The position numbers were made by a program, and so were the translations under genes. From assembly GCA_026874595.1 (NCBI GenBank), contig CM049307.1:74502643-74566642 (forward strand): a stretch of DNA of 64,000 nucleotides, written 5' to 3'. Shown here one piece after another: positions 11,964-24,179 of this stretch. This DNA is from Sipunculus nudus (lineage: Eukaryota > Annelida > Sipuncula > Golfingiida > Sipunculidae). Each line of letters begins with the position of its first letter. Within the stretch, counting starts at the first letter, position 1. The notes under the pieces are model-generated. The model was not told where the DNA came from. It saw only the letters and a list, made by a program, of their open reading frames with translations, and did no database searches.

Positions 11964-12249
11964 CGATAAATCAGTGGATCGAACCGTGCTTTCACCTTGG
12001 CATGAGGCAGCAATCATGGTTGCATGCTGTTGGTTCAACACAATATATACAAGCTTCAAATTATAAATTTACACGAGTCATGATAATTCAGAATTAATTT
12101 TGGAATTGGAAAAGACTTGCAAACCCTGTGTGCATTTTGATTGACTACCGGTACCACACCAAAATCTAATCAAAACTTCACTCGCCCATTCCTGAAATGC
12201 CTTGAAAATATCATGAGATTCCCTTTATGATTGTGTGAGTTATGTTGTA

Positions 12250-12255
12250 AATAAA
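12250..12255 (+). promoter_or_regulatory. Candidate poly(A) signal for GDE1 isoform a
   Basis: AATAAA lies 1.06 kb past the isoform a stop; another lies at 12884-12889. Choosing one of these would end the transcript before exon pair b. This is a motif match only. Confidence 0.3.
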
Positions 12256-13175
12256 CCCACACACAATCAGAGGTGTTCAGGTTTTGTAAGCCAGCGTTAC
12301 AGGGTTACTTAAATGAGACCAGATACCTGCCAGAGACTCCAAAAGGATCCCCATTCCCCAGATTTTTTATTTTTTCTTACTTTCATCAATTTAAAAATAA
12401 CAAATATGATTTTTTGTTTATGTAACTTACCTGAAGACTCAGTGTGAATTGTCCCCAACAGATGGTGCAAGTGCAGTAGAAGGAGGCCTGTTGTTGGACA
12501 GGGTAAGATGGGTTTTAGAAATGAGCACATATACTCATTGTATAGATTTTTATAATCATCTCTGTGCTATTAGATGATTTTATAATCTTAATTCTGCAGA
12601 CAAGTTTTCATATGTACTGCTCCTGCTATGGCCTTGATTATATCACTATCATGCTTGATATTTCTGCCAAAACTTTCAAATAATTATTAATTATACTTTC
12701 ATATTCATTTATGTATGGTATTTCATTCTTGTGAGTTATACTCACTCAGTGTATACCTGAATATTTTATAATGATTTTAAAACCATAACCAAAAGTTATG
12801 ATTATAATAATTTCAGTCATGTTATTTTGATGTTTTATGAACGAAACATATTTCAGGACATTTCTTCAGCATGAAATGCTGTAAATAAATTTTAATATAT
12901 TTTATCATGTTTCACCAAAGTTGTAAAATAAATTAATTATTACTTATGCTTAGCTCCGCATTTATGATTTGCTTATCAATCAATAAGCTTATCAGTACAG
13001 CTAATCAATATAGTTTTGAGTGGGATTAGTTTATAATATTGCCAAAGTCTGCTTGCTGTGATCTTTACTCTGTCTGTTATAACCTTTGATATTTAATCAT
13101 TTATTCAAGGCAGAATTACACATTATATTTTCTTAATAACTTTCAATTTTAAACTGGGTCATAAAATGATATGTA

Positions 13176-13181
<6 letters not shown>

Positions 13182-13238
<57 letters not shown>
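13182..13238. repeat. (TA)n microsatellite
   Basis: About 28 TA units between the two GDE1 end-exon pairs. Confidence 0.95.
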
Positions 13239-13242
<4 letters not shown>

Positions 13243-15224
13243 ATATGAACAAATAAAGTCATATGCTCATGTTTGCTTGACTTGGAACATTTGCTTATAT
13301 TCTTATTATTGATTTTTATTGTTGTTTTTACATAGACATGGTGGGATATATAAGCTAAATAAGCCATGGTAGAATCAGCTGTATATTCATGAATGTATAT
13401 GTTTTTATTTGGCTGACTTCTATATATATTCAAGGGCAATAGAAAATTTCAGGTTCAGTAAGTAAAAATTAAGCTTCTTGCTTTTGTCTCCCAGTTCTTG
13501 TTATCAGCTTGAATAAAAAATTCAGTTGCTTTTGCAGATGCCATTACTTATTTGTAACATTCCAGAAAATTTTGTTTCATATGATAGATGTGTAAATTTT
13601 CATTATTCATGTGTGTGTGTGTGTGTTTTGATGAATAGTGCATATATACATACTGTCTTGTAATGCTTTTCAAGCAGCATGCAGTTAGTTGGGCAATATA
13701 CTATTATCATAATAAATACTAGTACATGTACTTAATATATCATTGTCAGTTAACATGAAGAATATCAGAACACCTTTTACATGGTAAAATACTTTGATCT
13801 GAGTTTCACACTAGTTTATCTATTATTCTAATATTTTACTGTCTATGTATCTATTATGATCGGTTATCTGTTATGATAGGATTTTACTTAAGTGTGTAAT
13901 TTAATAACAATGCCCTGTGACAGACCAAAAACAGGCTCTAGCACATTTCAGGGAATTTCAAAAATAAAAATAAAAAATAATGTAAATTCTGAATACATCT
14001 TTGAAATTCTTATGTTCGAGGACTTAAATTACATATGACAACATGTTCTTTTCATTACTGTTATCAGCAATCCAATTCACTGGTAGGGTATAAAAAATAA
14101 TGTTAGTCATGATACCTGTGTCATATAGCTCTGATCTTTATAAGGAATTCTTCAGTGAGACTGCATCAACTTATGTCTGGGCCCTGATGTAAAAATAAAA
14201 CAGCTAGTTCATACAGCCACACACCCTGTCACTTTTGTCATTTATTACAATGACTCAAAATGGCCCCTCGACTCTGAAATTCATTTATAAAACACAGGAA
14301 GACCCAGCCTGTGTTAATACTATCATATCACTGTAGCAGGAATTTCCCAGTCTCCCAGTAGCCCAGTGTATACATGAATCAGTCCATAACTCATCTCTTG
14401 CTAAATGTGTGCTTGCTTGTGCTGTAGTGAACAGCCTGCTATTTTAAAAAGCAAGTGAGATCACTGATATGATTTTCTGTGATGAGTGTGGTAGTCAGTG
14501 TATCACATCATGAGTGGAGGCTTTGTTTTATTACGCCACATTCACCACTAAACTACACCACAGACCCTCACAGTCTTCTTTAAAAAGTGCTTTAAATGAT
14601 AACCATACTTTTATGTCTGACAGACTCCTACTTAATCAGTTGTATAGCTTAGTGCCAGTGAGTTGTAACCATATATATTTCTGATCTGGTATACGGGACC
14701 GGGAGATGTGGATACACATTTGACAATGACAGGTTTTATACCGTACAAGACTTACACCAATCTTATAATAGCCGGGGTTTATGGTGGAGCTAAGCTTCCT
14801 GACAATAAGCACAGATTGCATAATAAAAACCTTGCCTGGGGCTTTTGGTGATAACACCAGTCAGAAATCAGAGATGACAGGTTATAGGATCACCACAAAC
14901 AGTTTTTCCTGGATGCACCTGTTAGGTCCTGAGTGCTCCCTTTACATGTTCTTTATAAACACCTTTGAGATCAGGTACTGATTTGGAACAATGCCTGCAA
15001 CTTACAAGAAGTTGGCAAGAGTGAGGGAGTCAGCAACAGACTAAAAACATAGTAACAGACTATAAACATACTACAAGTTAGACTAAATAAATGCACCTGC
15101 ACAAGGTAAAAAAAAGCAAAGTTGAATCTGTTATTGTAATCTGACTACCTCAGTAACTTAGCTGGTTCCCCTCTTCTGCATCTAATGGTAAAACACAGGC
15201 TATGGCAGCCCCTCAGTGCAAGGC

Positions 15225-15515
15225 CAACTATGATAGTTTTGGTTCTTGGTGTGGGTGTGTGTGTGTTATCTGTTAACATGCAGTAATTTATGATAGTTTT
15301 AATTGTTTCTGGGTGTGTGTATGTGTGTGTTATCTGTTAACATGCAGTAATTTATGATAGTTTTGTTTCTTGGTGTGTGTATGTGTTATCTGTTAACATG
15401 CGGTAATTTATGATAGTTTTGTTTCTTGGTGTATGTATGTGTGTATGTGTAATCTGTTAAAATGTGGTAATTTATGATAGTTTTGGTTCTTGCTCTGTGT
15501 GTGTGTGTATGTGTC
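15225..15515. repeat. GT-rich minisatellite, about 60-bp unit
   Basis: About five copies of a unit built from TTTATGATAGTTTT, a TGTG run and TATCTGTTAACATG. Copies differ mainly in the length of the TG run. It lies in the intron between the two GDE1 exon pairs. Confidence 0.85.
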
Positions 15516-16278
15516 TGCAAAACCTCTTCCGACGTACAAAAATACCTGATATGGCCTACTTTTTGCCTGTGGCGGTGTACCTCCTGTTGTTGAGCAGTAT
15601 GCCGAAAGTGGAGGGGGTTAAAGTTAATCTCCAAAGTAAGAGAGTCCCAAAAATCCTATTTTCGATTTCTGTGGTGTACCTCCAGGTGCTTCAAATGAAG
15701 AAACAGTGCTGCACACAATGGATGCACAATGTCAAATGCGTATGCTTCACTATTTAAGGTGGTGCCATTTAGTGTTGCACCGGCAGTCTATGTAGAAAAA
15801 GGAGAAAAGCCATTTTAGTGATCGATGCATGCCTGAAAGTCATTTAATTCCCATTTTCTTTAAGTCAGGGTGTGGAAACAATAAAAAATTACCCCACATC
15901 AGGTAGTTCATATCAGGAATTTTTTTGGTACTAGATAACGTGTATGCCAGAAAATGCAAGTGAGTGAGGGTGTGTTAATATGGGGTGACAACATTGCAGC
16001 CTTAATTATCTATGTGTATGAACTTAAAATATTTGATAATATCCAGGTATAGTTTCTTCTTATTTGAAATGAAAAGAATACGGCACAGCATCCCAGGTCC
16101 AAAGCTCTTTACTCTGTTTGGACTCAGGCACCACTATAGTGAAGATTGAAAAATATTCATGAATATTCATGACTGTTTACTCAGTGTGTTGTTAACTTGA
16201 ATTGTGTCAAACATTGAAAAGGTGATTTCCCAAACCTAATTCAGGTTTATTTAGACTTTATACAGGAGTTGAACATCT

Positions 16279-16942
16279 GGGCCCAGTTTCATTAAACCGA
16301 ATTAAGCCTGTTATTCTGCGTTTTTGACTTTTTGAAAGTCACTTTTGTCGAGCTTTAAGTCAGTTTCATTAAAAATAACGTTAGTGACTTAAGTCACCTG
16401 GCGGGCTGAAATGCAAAACCTGCACCGAGGAGGCTTATCTCTGTGTTTTATGGGTGTATAGCACATTATATCACTTGCACTCGTTGCATGTGACCATACG
16501 GCCATCTGTCGAGCATGGTACGGTACGTCACAGGCGACATAACGTCACGCCACGTGCCGTTTCCCTGAAAGGTGTCCATAAACCAAAGAATAGATCATGG
16601 GGGTTGTTGTTTGTTTTGTACAGTCAAGTACAGCAATACCACGATGCCCAGACCGTTTTTTAAACTATTCATTTAAAAAGTTCCCATGAATAACACAGGG
16701 TTAATTAAAATTCCATGTCACTATCTTCCGTGAAGTGTTTGCGTCCCCATTTCAGACGTCTTTTTCATTCATTATTTCATCAATAGGTGGCGTTGAAAAG
16801 GGGATTTCCAAGGTAACAGACCGACTTGGCTAAATCACATTTAGTGAAACTGACTTATCTCGTGGGGTTACGTTAGCCAACTTTGGAGGCATTTTGGTAA
16901 AATTTGACTTAAGCCATACGCATTCTTAGTGAAACTGGGCCC
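16279..16942. mobile_element. TIR element with GGGCCCAGTTTCA ends
   Basis: The left end reads GGGCCCAGTTTCATTAA and the right end, reverse-complemented, reads GGGCCCAGTTTCACTAA. Inner parts of the ends also pair (AATTAAGCC against ATGGCTTAA). It is 664 bp with no long frame, so non-autonomous. I could not define the target duplication or assign a superfamily. Confidence 0.72.
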
Positions 16943-17267
16943 TGTGTGTTGTAAAGGTTGCTGTTTATTTAAAAATGGCTTTCACAAGTATAATATATGA
17001 CATTTGTAGAGGCAATTTGCATCATGGCAAATTGATGAGAAATTGAGAATGAATATTGATATTTTGTTGCCATGGTTACAGAAATTTTGAATAAAAGAAC
17101 TTTAACTTCCGTTTCACCTTTTAATCAAAGTTAGTAAAATAAAAAAAGAGAACTTTGGCTCTCTCATCTTTTATTTCAATTCTGGATTTCAAGTTTTATA
17201 TGCATGGGGTTATGAATAATCCAGAAGACATAACCTGTCTTAAAAGACAGAGGGAATATCTTAGGTT

Positions 17268-17372
17268 CAATGAGATCACACCTTTATGCCATTGAGGCAC
17301 CAGTGGAGTCGATCGAGGGACCTTTATCTCCTAAGTCCAAGGCCTTAACCACTAGGCTATGGCCCACCCTTA
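17268..17372 (-). repeat. tRNA-derived SINE fragment
   Basis: On the minus strand an A-box-like TAGCCTAGTGGTTAAGGC is followed at tRNA spacing by a decayed B-box (TCGATCGACTCC). This resembles tRNA-headed SINEs, not a working tRNA. It ends about 45 bp before the exon 5b acceptor. Confidence 0.55.
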
Positions 17373-17418
17373 AAGATTTCTATGAGGAGCTTTGGGATTA
17401 TTTGGATTTTTCTTTCAG

Positions 17419-17612
17419 GTCCGGTGTAGTGACCCAAAAATTGTGACTGGACTGACCTTTAAGTTCAAGGACAGATACATGAAAGCAACTGGACCGATCC
17501 AGAAGGCGTGGGGGAGGACTGTTGATGCTCTGCTGGGCTGGAGTCTGTATTCATGGCTGTGGTACTTGATCGGAAGCTCAGCATTTCTACAGAACAAAAA
17601 CTCAGCCTCATG
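17419..17612 (+). CDS. GDE1: GDE1 exon 5b (second alternative)
   Basis: Begins VRCSDPKIVTGLTFKFKDR after the acceptor ttctttcag and ends GCCTCATG|gtaagt at phase 2. It is homologous to exon 5a (same VR..SP/DP.IVT start and WYL.G hydrophobic block). Its LWYLIGSSAFLQNK block is, by eye, closer to the vertebrate LWYLCGISAFLMQK than 5a is. The strong consensus donor argues against decay. It splices in frame to 19203 and is phase-compatible with exon 4. Confidence 0.85.
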
Positions 17613-18974
17613 GTAAGTAAGGGATATAAGTGTATGCCAAGCATTATTTGTTCCCCACCTTTTTCATCATAAAGGGACCTATTCACATACCATGCAGCTA
17701 TGTTATATATACACAAAATATAGTGTTTCCTCCTTAAATTATTATGGTGTGTGCCAATATTTTGTCCTAAAACCATTTACTTTCTTCTGCAAATAAGTGG
17801 AAAAAGCTTGCATCGGGTGCAATCGGTGTTGCAAATTATAAACATAGTTTCTCCTGTGTTTCTTCTTTCATGTTACTTGTCCTTGTTTGGGAGTTGTTGT
17901 GCATTTGTAAGACAGGACCCCTTGTCATGAAGTCTTGTTATATGGTGGGCAGACACATGGGGACTAAGTTTACTCACACACAAAACCATAACAATGTATA
18001 CAAAAGGTGTATTGGAGTTCAATGTGAAGGGATGGTTTTACCAGGAAACTTGTATTCAGCCAAAATTAATTAATGATGAAAGAAAATGCATGTCATAAAA
18101 ATTTGGGAATTTATAAAATAATCAATATACACCTAATCCCAGAAATCAGTGCATCTTTCACCCTTTATATTTGCTCCAGATTGCACCACAGCCTAATTTT
18201 TTTAAAATTTCTACACCACTCCATTCAATGCCCTGACCCCTCCCCCACCCTTTCTGAAATCATCTACCCCCTGAAAACCTTTTATAAGGATGGCTATTTT
18301 GCCAAAATTTATGCATTTTTTTTTCTATACACAATTTTATTTTATTATTTCTTGTTTAATGTGTTTGTTTAAGCAAGCCAGTCAAGCCAAATACTATTGC
18401 ATGTGATGATTTTATTACATATATATAGCAATAAACTATATCTTATCTATATATGTCTGCAGCATATTTTTGCCACAGCCTGATTTTCTGGAACAGCCCT
18501 TAAATGTTTACCATAGCACAAAAAAGATAGTGGCCATATAGCATTTAATCATGTGATAAATTTATATAAAGTGCCGTGTTGGCCCCTTTTCTTCAGTAAT
18601 TGGTATTTCATACTCTTCTCTCTAATCCATACCAGTCCTGTCTGTGTGTAATTTTATGATTCTTCATTAGCTGAATGAACAAGTTTTGTAATCTGATGTC
18701 TCAGATGATAAGCATGTCAATGAAATATATGATTTTTTCATTTTATGGATTTTGTTATCATATACAGTAACAGTGCCACGTAAGACATCATTTGCACAGA
18801 TAATTTCAAGAATAACAACCCTTAGACAGGGATTTTTCTACACTGGCATACATGTATAGAATATTATCAGTGCACAAGATTTTGCCTGTACTTTATAGGA
18901 AAAGAGTGTCATAATTTTTCTGAAATTTAAAATAAATATAAACTGTGAAGGGTTAAAATGTGCAGAAACAGGTA

Positions 18975-19150
18975 CAGTTAAACCTCAATATTACGACCAC
19001 CAATACCTTGATAATGTGGTCCTATTTTCAAGGTGATCATCTGAGTGAAGTCTTATATAAAGAACAAAAAAACTAAACAGGACCATGAACAAGTGGTCAT
19101 TATTTTAAGTGGTCGCTAAATATAGGTGGATGTTAGACCAGGTTTTACTG
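18975..19150. mobile_element. Small pogo/Tigger-like MITE next to exon 6b
   Basis: Ends CAGTTAAACCTCAATATTACGACC and, reverse-complemented, CAGTAAAACCTGGTCTAACA, each flanked by TA. It is 176 bp long and rich in GGTCAT/GTGGTC strings. It lies 52 bp before exon 6b, in the zone where branch point and polypyrimidine signals are expected. Confidence 0.65.
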
Positions 19151-19202
19151 TACTGTTATGGACTATAACAAATATTTTTATCAATTTCACTTTTCTGTGT
19201 AG

Positions 19203-19329
19203 GTGGGAGATGGACTACTGGAAACAGAGAGGACTTCAGATGGTTCTGTGGACAGTGAATGAAGACAAAGAAAAACAACAGCTGATGAGCTGTTTGAGAT
19301 GCTCCATTATCACAGATACACTCACGTAA
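19203..19329 (+). CDS. GDE1: GDE1 exon 6b, terminal coding exon of isoform b
   Basis: TG|G makes the Trp at the junction; the frame continues WEMDYWKQRGLQMVLWTVNE ... SIITDTLT and stops at TAA 19327-19329. It has the family hallmarks G-L-Q-M, WTVN and IITD. The acceptor is ctgtgtag. It is paralogous to exon 6a. No nearby AATAAA was seen; the first good one is at 23631-23636, which would imply a long 3' UTR. Confidence 0.85.
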
Positions 19330-22300
19330 AATACACAAACATAGAACTGTGGGGGCACCGTCATAATTGATGATATACTTGTTAAGAGTATATGTACACA
19401 TGTTAGGCAAGAGGCCCTTGGTTAAAGCATGAAAAACATTGCTTTAGGTTCAGAAATATTATTCAGATCTCAGGCAGATCTTTTCCAGCACTCATAATAT
19501 AAAATCTGTCTAAATACTGAATGTGAACAATGTGTGAAGGTTGTGAACTCAACTGCAATCTTCATGTCTGAATGCAAGAAGTATATTCACTTCAAAAGCA
19601 TGGCCAATAGCCATTTCAGTGAAAACCTATTGAACAAATATTGAATTAATTCACACCAACCTTGAATTCCAGCTCATTTATTATAATATTTGGCATTTAC
19701 TAGTATAAAAAAAGTTATCAGCAGACAAGTTCACTACCTTCTTTTATTCCATTCATATATCACTAACATTCAGTTTTTGACAGCTTTTGTGTTATTTAAT
19801 TTTGAAAATGAGTGCCTGTGATTCAGACTCTAACCAAGAAGATCACACTGATTGGGCCCCTTGTGTCACATTTATGGTAAAACCTGCACTGGAATATGCT
19901 GGTTCCAGTACTGAGGAATCTCAAAAGCCTGGAAAAACTATACAAGCATAGAAAAACTACACAAGCATAGAAAAACCTACACAAACAGAAAAACTACACA
20001 AACAGAAAAACTACACAAACATAGAAAAACTACACAAACATAGGAAAACTGCACAAGCATAGAAAAACTGCACAAGCATAGAAAAAACTACATTTATAAT
20101 AGCATAAACCATCAGTTCCTTTCCATGGATTTGCAAGCTGATAATTTATGGTCTTGGGTCAAATTTACTGCTTGCCATAATGGCTCATGTCCATTAACTC
20201 TAAAAGTGATGCAAATGCATACATGAAGTCTTCACTAAATGTTTTTAAATTGGATGTTATTCTTGTATGATTCTATATTAGTTAGATTCTTTATATTATA
20301 ACCTTAAGGGATGAACTGTGAGATTACTGTCTAACTTAACCAGACTTCCCAGCCACCCTGGAAGTCAGAAAACCTGGAAAATCAGTTTTAACTGTTTCCA
20401 GTCAGGGAAACGTTAGGGAATTTTTAAAAGAAAAAAGTCAGTTTGTTATTTTTCTGCCTCACAGACCAATTAATGATTAGATATGGCAAGATTCTAGTTT
20501 AACAACCCTATGTCCCAGGTGACAGTGAAACATGACTTGTAACATGGAACTCACTGCAGTCTTAAGACATTTTTTCCCCTGCTTCCTTGGATGGAAGGGG
20601 GGACATTGATTTGTGCGTCTGTCCCTCTGTCTGTCTGTCCCCATGTCTGTCCATGCATCATGTAGGAAATATTATCCGATTTCATTCAAAATTTGATCAC
20701 TGATTTCTCTCATGCATACCTTTGTTGAGATTGGTTTTGGAGTGTCTGTCTGAAAATTTATTCTCACCAGCTCCAAAACAAAATGATCAAATTATGGTCC
20801 GATTTCACAATCAAAATTATGACATGCAGAGACATCTTCAGGGCACCATGAAAACTAAAACAGAGCCAGTAAGACATGTAGAGACATCTTGAAAGCCAAC
20901 ATAAAACTAAAGATAACAAGAGGTGGAAGTGTAGGACATAAATTCCACAAATTTGCTTGTTTAAATTTTATACACATATTTTATACAAGTGCACATGATG
21001 TTTTTCTGAATGCATATTTATAACAAACAGTCAAGTTTTCATCATTATATATGATTGTTATATTTCTGTGTCCTTTAATTTTTGCTGAAGTAGGTTTATC
21101 AAGTTGATTGCTGTAAACAGGATATTTTGGTAGGTTATCCTAAGGGACATGATTGCATAACAAGAAAATCAGTGAATCCTGTGTGCTGTAAATATTCAAT
21201 CAATCAATTCTTTGTTTTAAACGGGTTCATCTTTTTGTTGTAAGTGATGCGGTCACAATACTGAGAACAAAACTTAGGTTCTTCTGTATCTGTCATTCAG
21301 TTGCAGGTGACACCTGGTGGCAAAAGTTGGTATTAATGCTAATTTAATTCCAAAGTGTGCAACAGAGTGTTGCGATTTTACCTGTATTTCATTCTCAGAG
21401 TTGCAAAGTTTTCATACATTGAATATTTAGTGTTAAATCATATATGGATATTCAAAGGGTTAATGGCTTGTTAGATTAGTAACATTCAAGTTAGTATTCC
21501 TTGATCTTAATCGAGAAAACAAGCATTCACACAGAGTTCAGTTGATAAATGTAAGCAAGCTCAGGTTTAATCACTGGCATTAGTGTTGAAAATTTATTTT
21601 TACATTATGTAAACCTGATAATGGAGAACACCTCCATTTCAGTTCTTATTTCATAGGATTACCTCTAGGAATGAAGCATTAACTGACAATGACATTGTTC
21701 TTAAATGTAATTTAGTTTACCATGAGATACTCATAGGTTTTACCAAAAACAAAAGAAGCTCAGGATTTTCTAGTCTGACATTTTTAGAGTACTTATATCA
21801 CACATGTAATATGGTTTTAGTCCTAGTTTTATTTTATGGCAACCTTAAAAAATGCAAATGAATACAGTGCTATACATTGAACTAACTTTGCACTGCACAA
21901 AATATAGATGAAGTCTTTTTTAGTTCTTATTCTTATATATCTTATTCCTTTATGCTATTTTTTAAGCCTTGTCCACACATGCAGTTGTACATGTGGACAA
22001 CTAGTTTTAGTCATTTGTTATTTTTAGCGTGAATATTGCATTACTTCATTATCATGAGGGTATTTAGAGGAGAGGCAGGGTATACTGTGGTTGGCTTTAT
22101 ATTAGAGAGGCTGAAATATTCCTGATTTCTTCATATTTTACATTTGGCGATGGTTTCATTTTCGTTATTGCAAAAGAACCTATAAAAACAAAGTACGGCA
22201 GCTCTTGTATTGATTTTAAATTTAGAATTAATCCTACTTAACTTCACTAATTTCTAGTTTGGTCATTCATTTTGACCGGTGTCACAATCCATGTATCTCA

Positions 22301-24179
22301 TGTGATTGCTGCGTTATACAATGACTAATGCTTGTATGCATGGGCCAGTTTGGACACTATGCACAGGTAAGGTTGTGACTATAGGTTGTTTCCAAGGTAT
22401 AAGACGTAATCCGTTTGTGCAGATGCATCATCCTCTCTTATTCATCTTAGTTGATGGGGCATCTTATTACCGAGAAATTTAAACCCTTGCAAATAAAAAG
22501 GCAACCACAGTATATTGTAGCCACAGACTTATAAAGTCAACACATCTTAAGCAAGTACATCACTTTTGATGCTGCCTTTCTTTGTTGCTGTTCCTTGTGT
22601 TACTATTGGTGTGTGTCTGTTTGTGGCTGTGTGATGAACTCAGACCTCAAGTATTACATTTGTCAAGGTGGATTTATAATATGAAAATATACCTCCCAGG
22701 TCAAATTTTTTATAACTTTATTATCAGCCAGTATTTTGGGTGCCATATTTTTATGTGATAATTATAAGATGCCATGAATTTACTCAATTCTATTTTACCA
22801 TGTACATTATGTATTTATACATATGTCAATGCAGTTTACAATTATAATCATAATAAGGGAAACTGCTATACATTTATTGAACAAACAGGAGTACACTTAT
22901 CTTTAATTTCAGTTCTTTTGTGAGATGCAGTATGATATGACATAATTGTCTCATCTGTTGTTTATTTGTTGTCTTTTAACAACTTTTGTCATTGGTTAGT
23001 GATTTTTCACAGATCTGCACCATGGTTTACCCATGATTAATATGATGCTTTTATTATACTTGTATGATACAAGTAGTTAAGTAAACTGCTTGTGTGAAGT
23101 ACTCTAAAAAAACTCGTTCTGCAAAATTGTTAGTTGCATATAATATATGTTTGCTGCATGCAAACTGATCTCATGTCATATATATTATTGCATGTGAGAA
23201 GTACAATTGGAAATGGACTGTTCATCTCATATTGCTGGTATTTTCATTTAGTTCAGAATCTTTCAATCTTCATTTTACATGAACAACCTTTCGTCTTCCA
23301 AAGAGAAAATAATAAACCAAACATTTTTAGGTTCCAAAGGTTGTCCATATCGTTTTAAACATCATCTGAAAGAATATTTTTCCTCCACTTAAGAATCATA
23401 TTAAGTAAAGATAACCTTATTTTCATAATCAAATGTTTAATAGTTTGTTTTCTCTGTATTGCAGAAAGTTTAATTTTAGTTTTCTTATTGCACACTGCCT
23501 GCACCATATAACCCACTATATTTAATGTTAATACTGAGAGGACATATACTCTATGAGCCAGTCCTCTTTGTCACAGGAATAACTATATATAAATGAACTG
23601 TGTCATGTGTAATGTATATATTCTTGTGGTAATAAAAGAATTGAATTGAATTGAATATCCTTGTATTATAAAGACACAGTAGCAAGCAGATAAAGCAACC
23701 AAGTGCATGGATGTTTATGGTATTTATAATATTTCTAAAACACAACACATATATAGATATTTTAATTTTTTGCATGCATGTTGCATAATAATGTTGTTTT
23801 GCATAATAACTGGTTAGTCATGACACATAATAAATTTTAAATGGACCACCTGTGCAGGCTGGTAGGATAGTGCTGTTTGATGTACCCAGTATACAAGTAT
23901 TCCTACCAAGTCAGAAACTTTGGCACTATGACCTTGTTCCTTTGAGAAATGAAGCAATCCTACATTGTGCATTTCCATTGAAAAATTAACCAAACTCTTG
24001 CTATTTTCCTCCAAATTGGCAAGATGATTCTTCAATAAATTATCAGTAGTTTTGCTGGAAATCATGTCATTATTGGGCAATGTAAATGAGGAAGAGACTG
24101 AAACATGACTGCATCAGAAATTAGCTGCACACTTCATGTTTTAATTGTATCTTTCAAAACAGAGCTTTGCAGGTACTAG
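19330..24179. other. GDE1 isoform b 3' UTR candidate and intergenic DNA
   Basis: No coding exon recognised. It holds a minisatellite (19932-20095), a decayed repeat piece near 20571-20790 with a GTCTGTCC run, and AATAAA at 23631-23636 followed by three TTGAA units. The last may mark a real transcript end. Confidence 0.35.
19932..20095. repeat. Minisatellite, about 20-bp unit
   Basis: About eight copies of a unit close to GAAAAACTACACAAGCATA, varying between AAACA and AAGCATA in the second half. Confidence 0.85.

Larger units (their letters stand above)
11190..17418. other. 3' UTR of isoform a and intron between GDE1 exon pairs
   Basis: A 6.2-kb non-coding stretch. It includes a (CT)n tract, a (TA)n microsatellite, a short GT tract near 13610, a GT-rich minisatellite at 15225-15515, a TIR element at 16279-16942 and a tRNA-derived SINE piece just before exon 5b. 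No GDPD exons 1-4 were found here, which argues against a separate second gene copy. Confidence 0.5.
5184..19329 (+). other. GDE1: GDE1 gene locus with two alternative 3' exon pairs
   Basis: Coding exons are 5184-5432, 6584-6759, 7211-7325 and 8057-8149 (shared), then either 8397-8605 + 11045-11189 (pair a) or 17419-17612 + 19203-19329 (pair b). All junctions are GT-AG. Exon 4 ends at phase 0, both exon-5 copies start at phase 0 and end at phase 2, and both exon-6 copies complete that codon. Isoform a would be 328 residues and isoform b 317; vertebrate GDE1 is about 331. Alternative choice of the pair is inferred from phase and homology; no transcript was available. Confidence 0.8.

Noticed and set aside
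11666-12059. Minus-strand frames rich in Arg-Glu
   Set aside because: They are translations of the (CT)n tract, not genes.
13179-13439. Frame with Ile-Tyr repeats
   Set aside because: Translation of the TA microsatellite.
17281-17370. tRNA-Ser/Leu-like gene on the minus strand
   Set aside because: The B-box is decayed and the acceptor stem does not pair; SINE remnant.
20571-20790. Possible further Helitron-like element with a GTCTGTCC run
   Set aside because: Only a decayed piece; neither end could be found.
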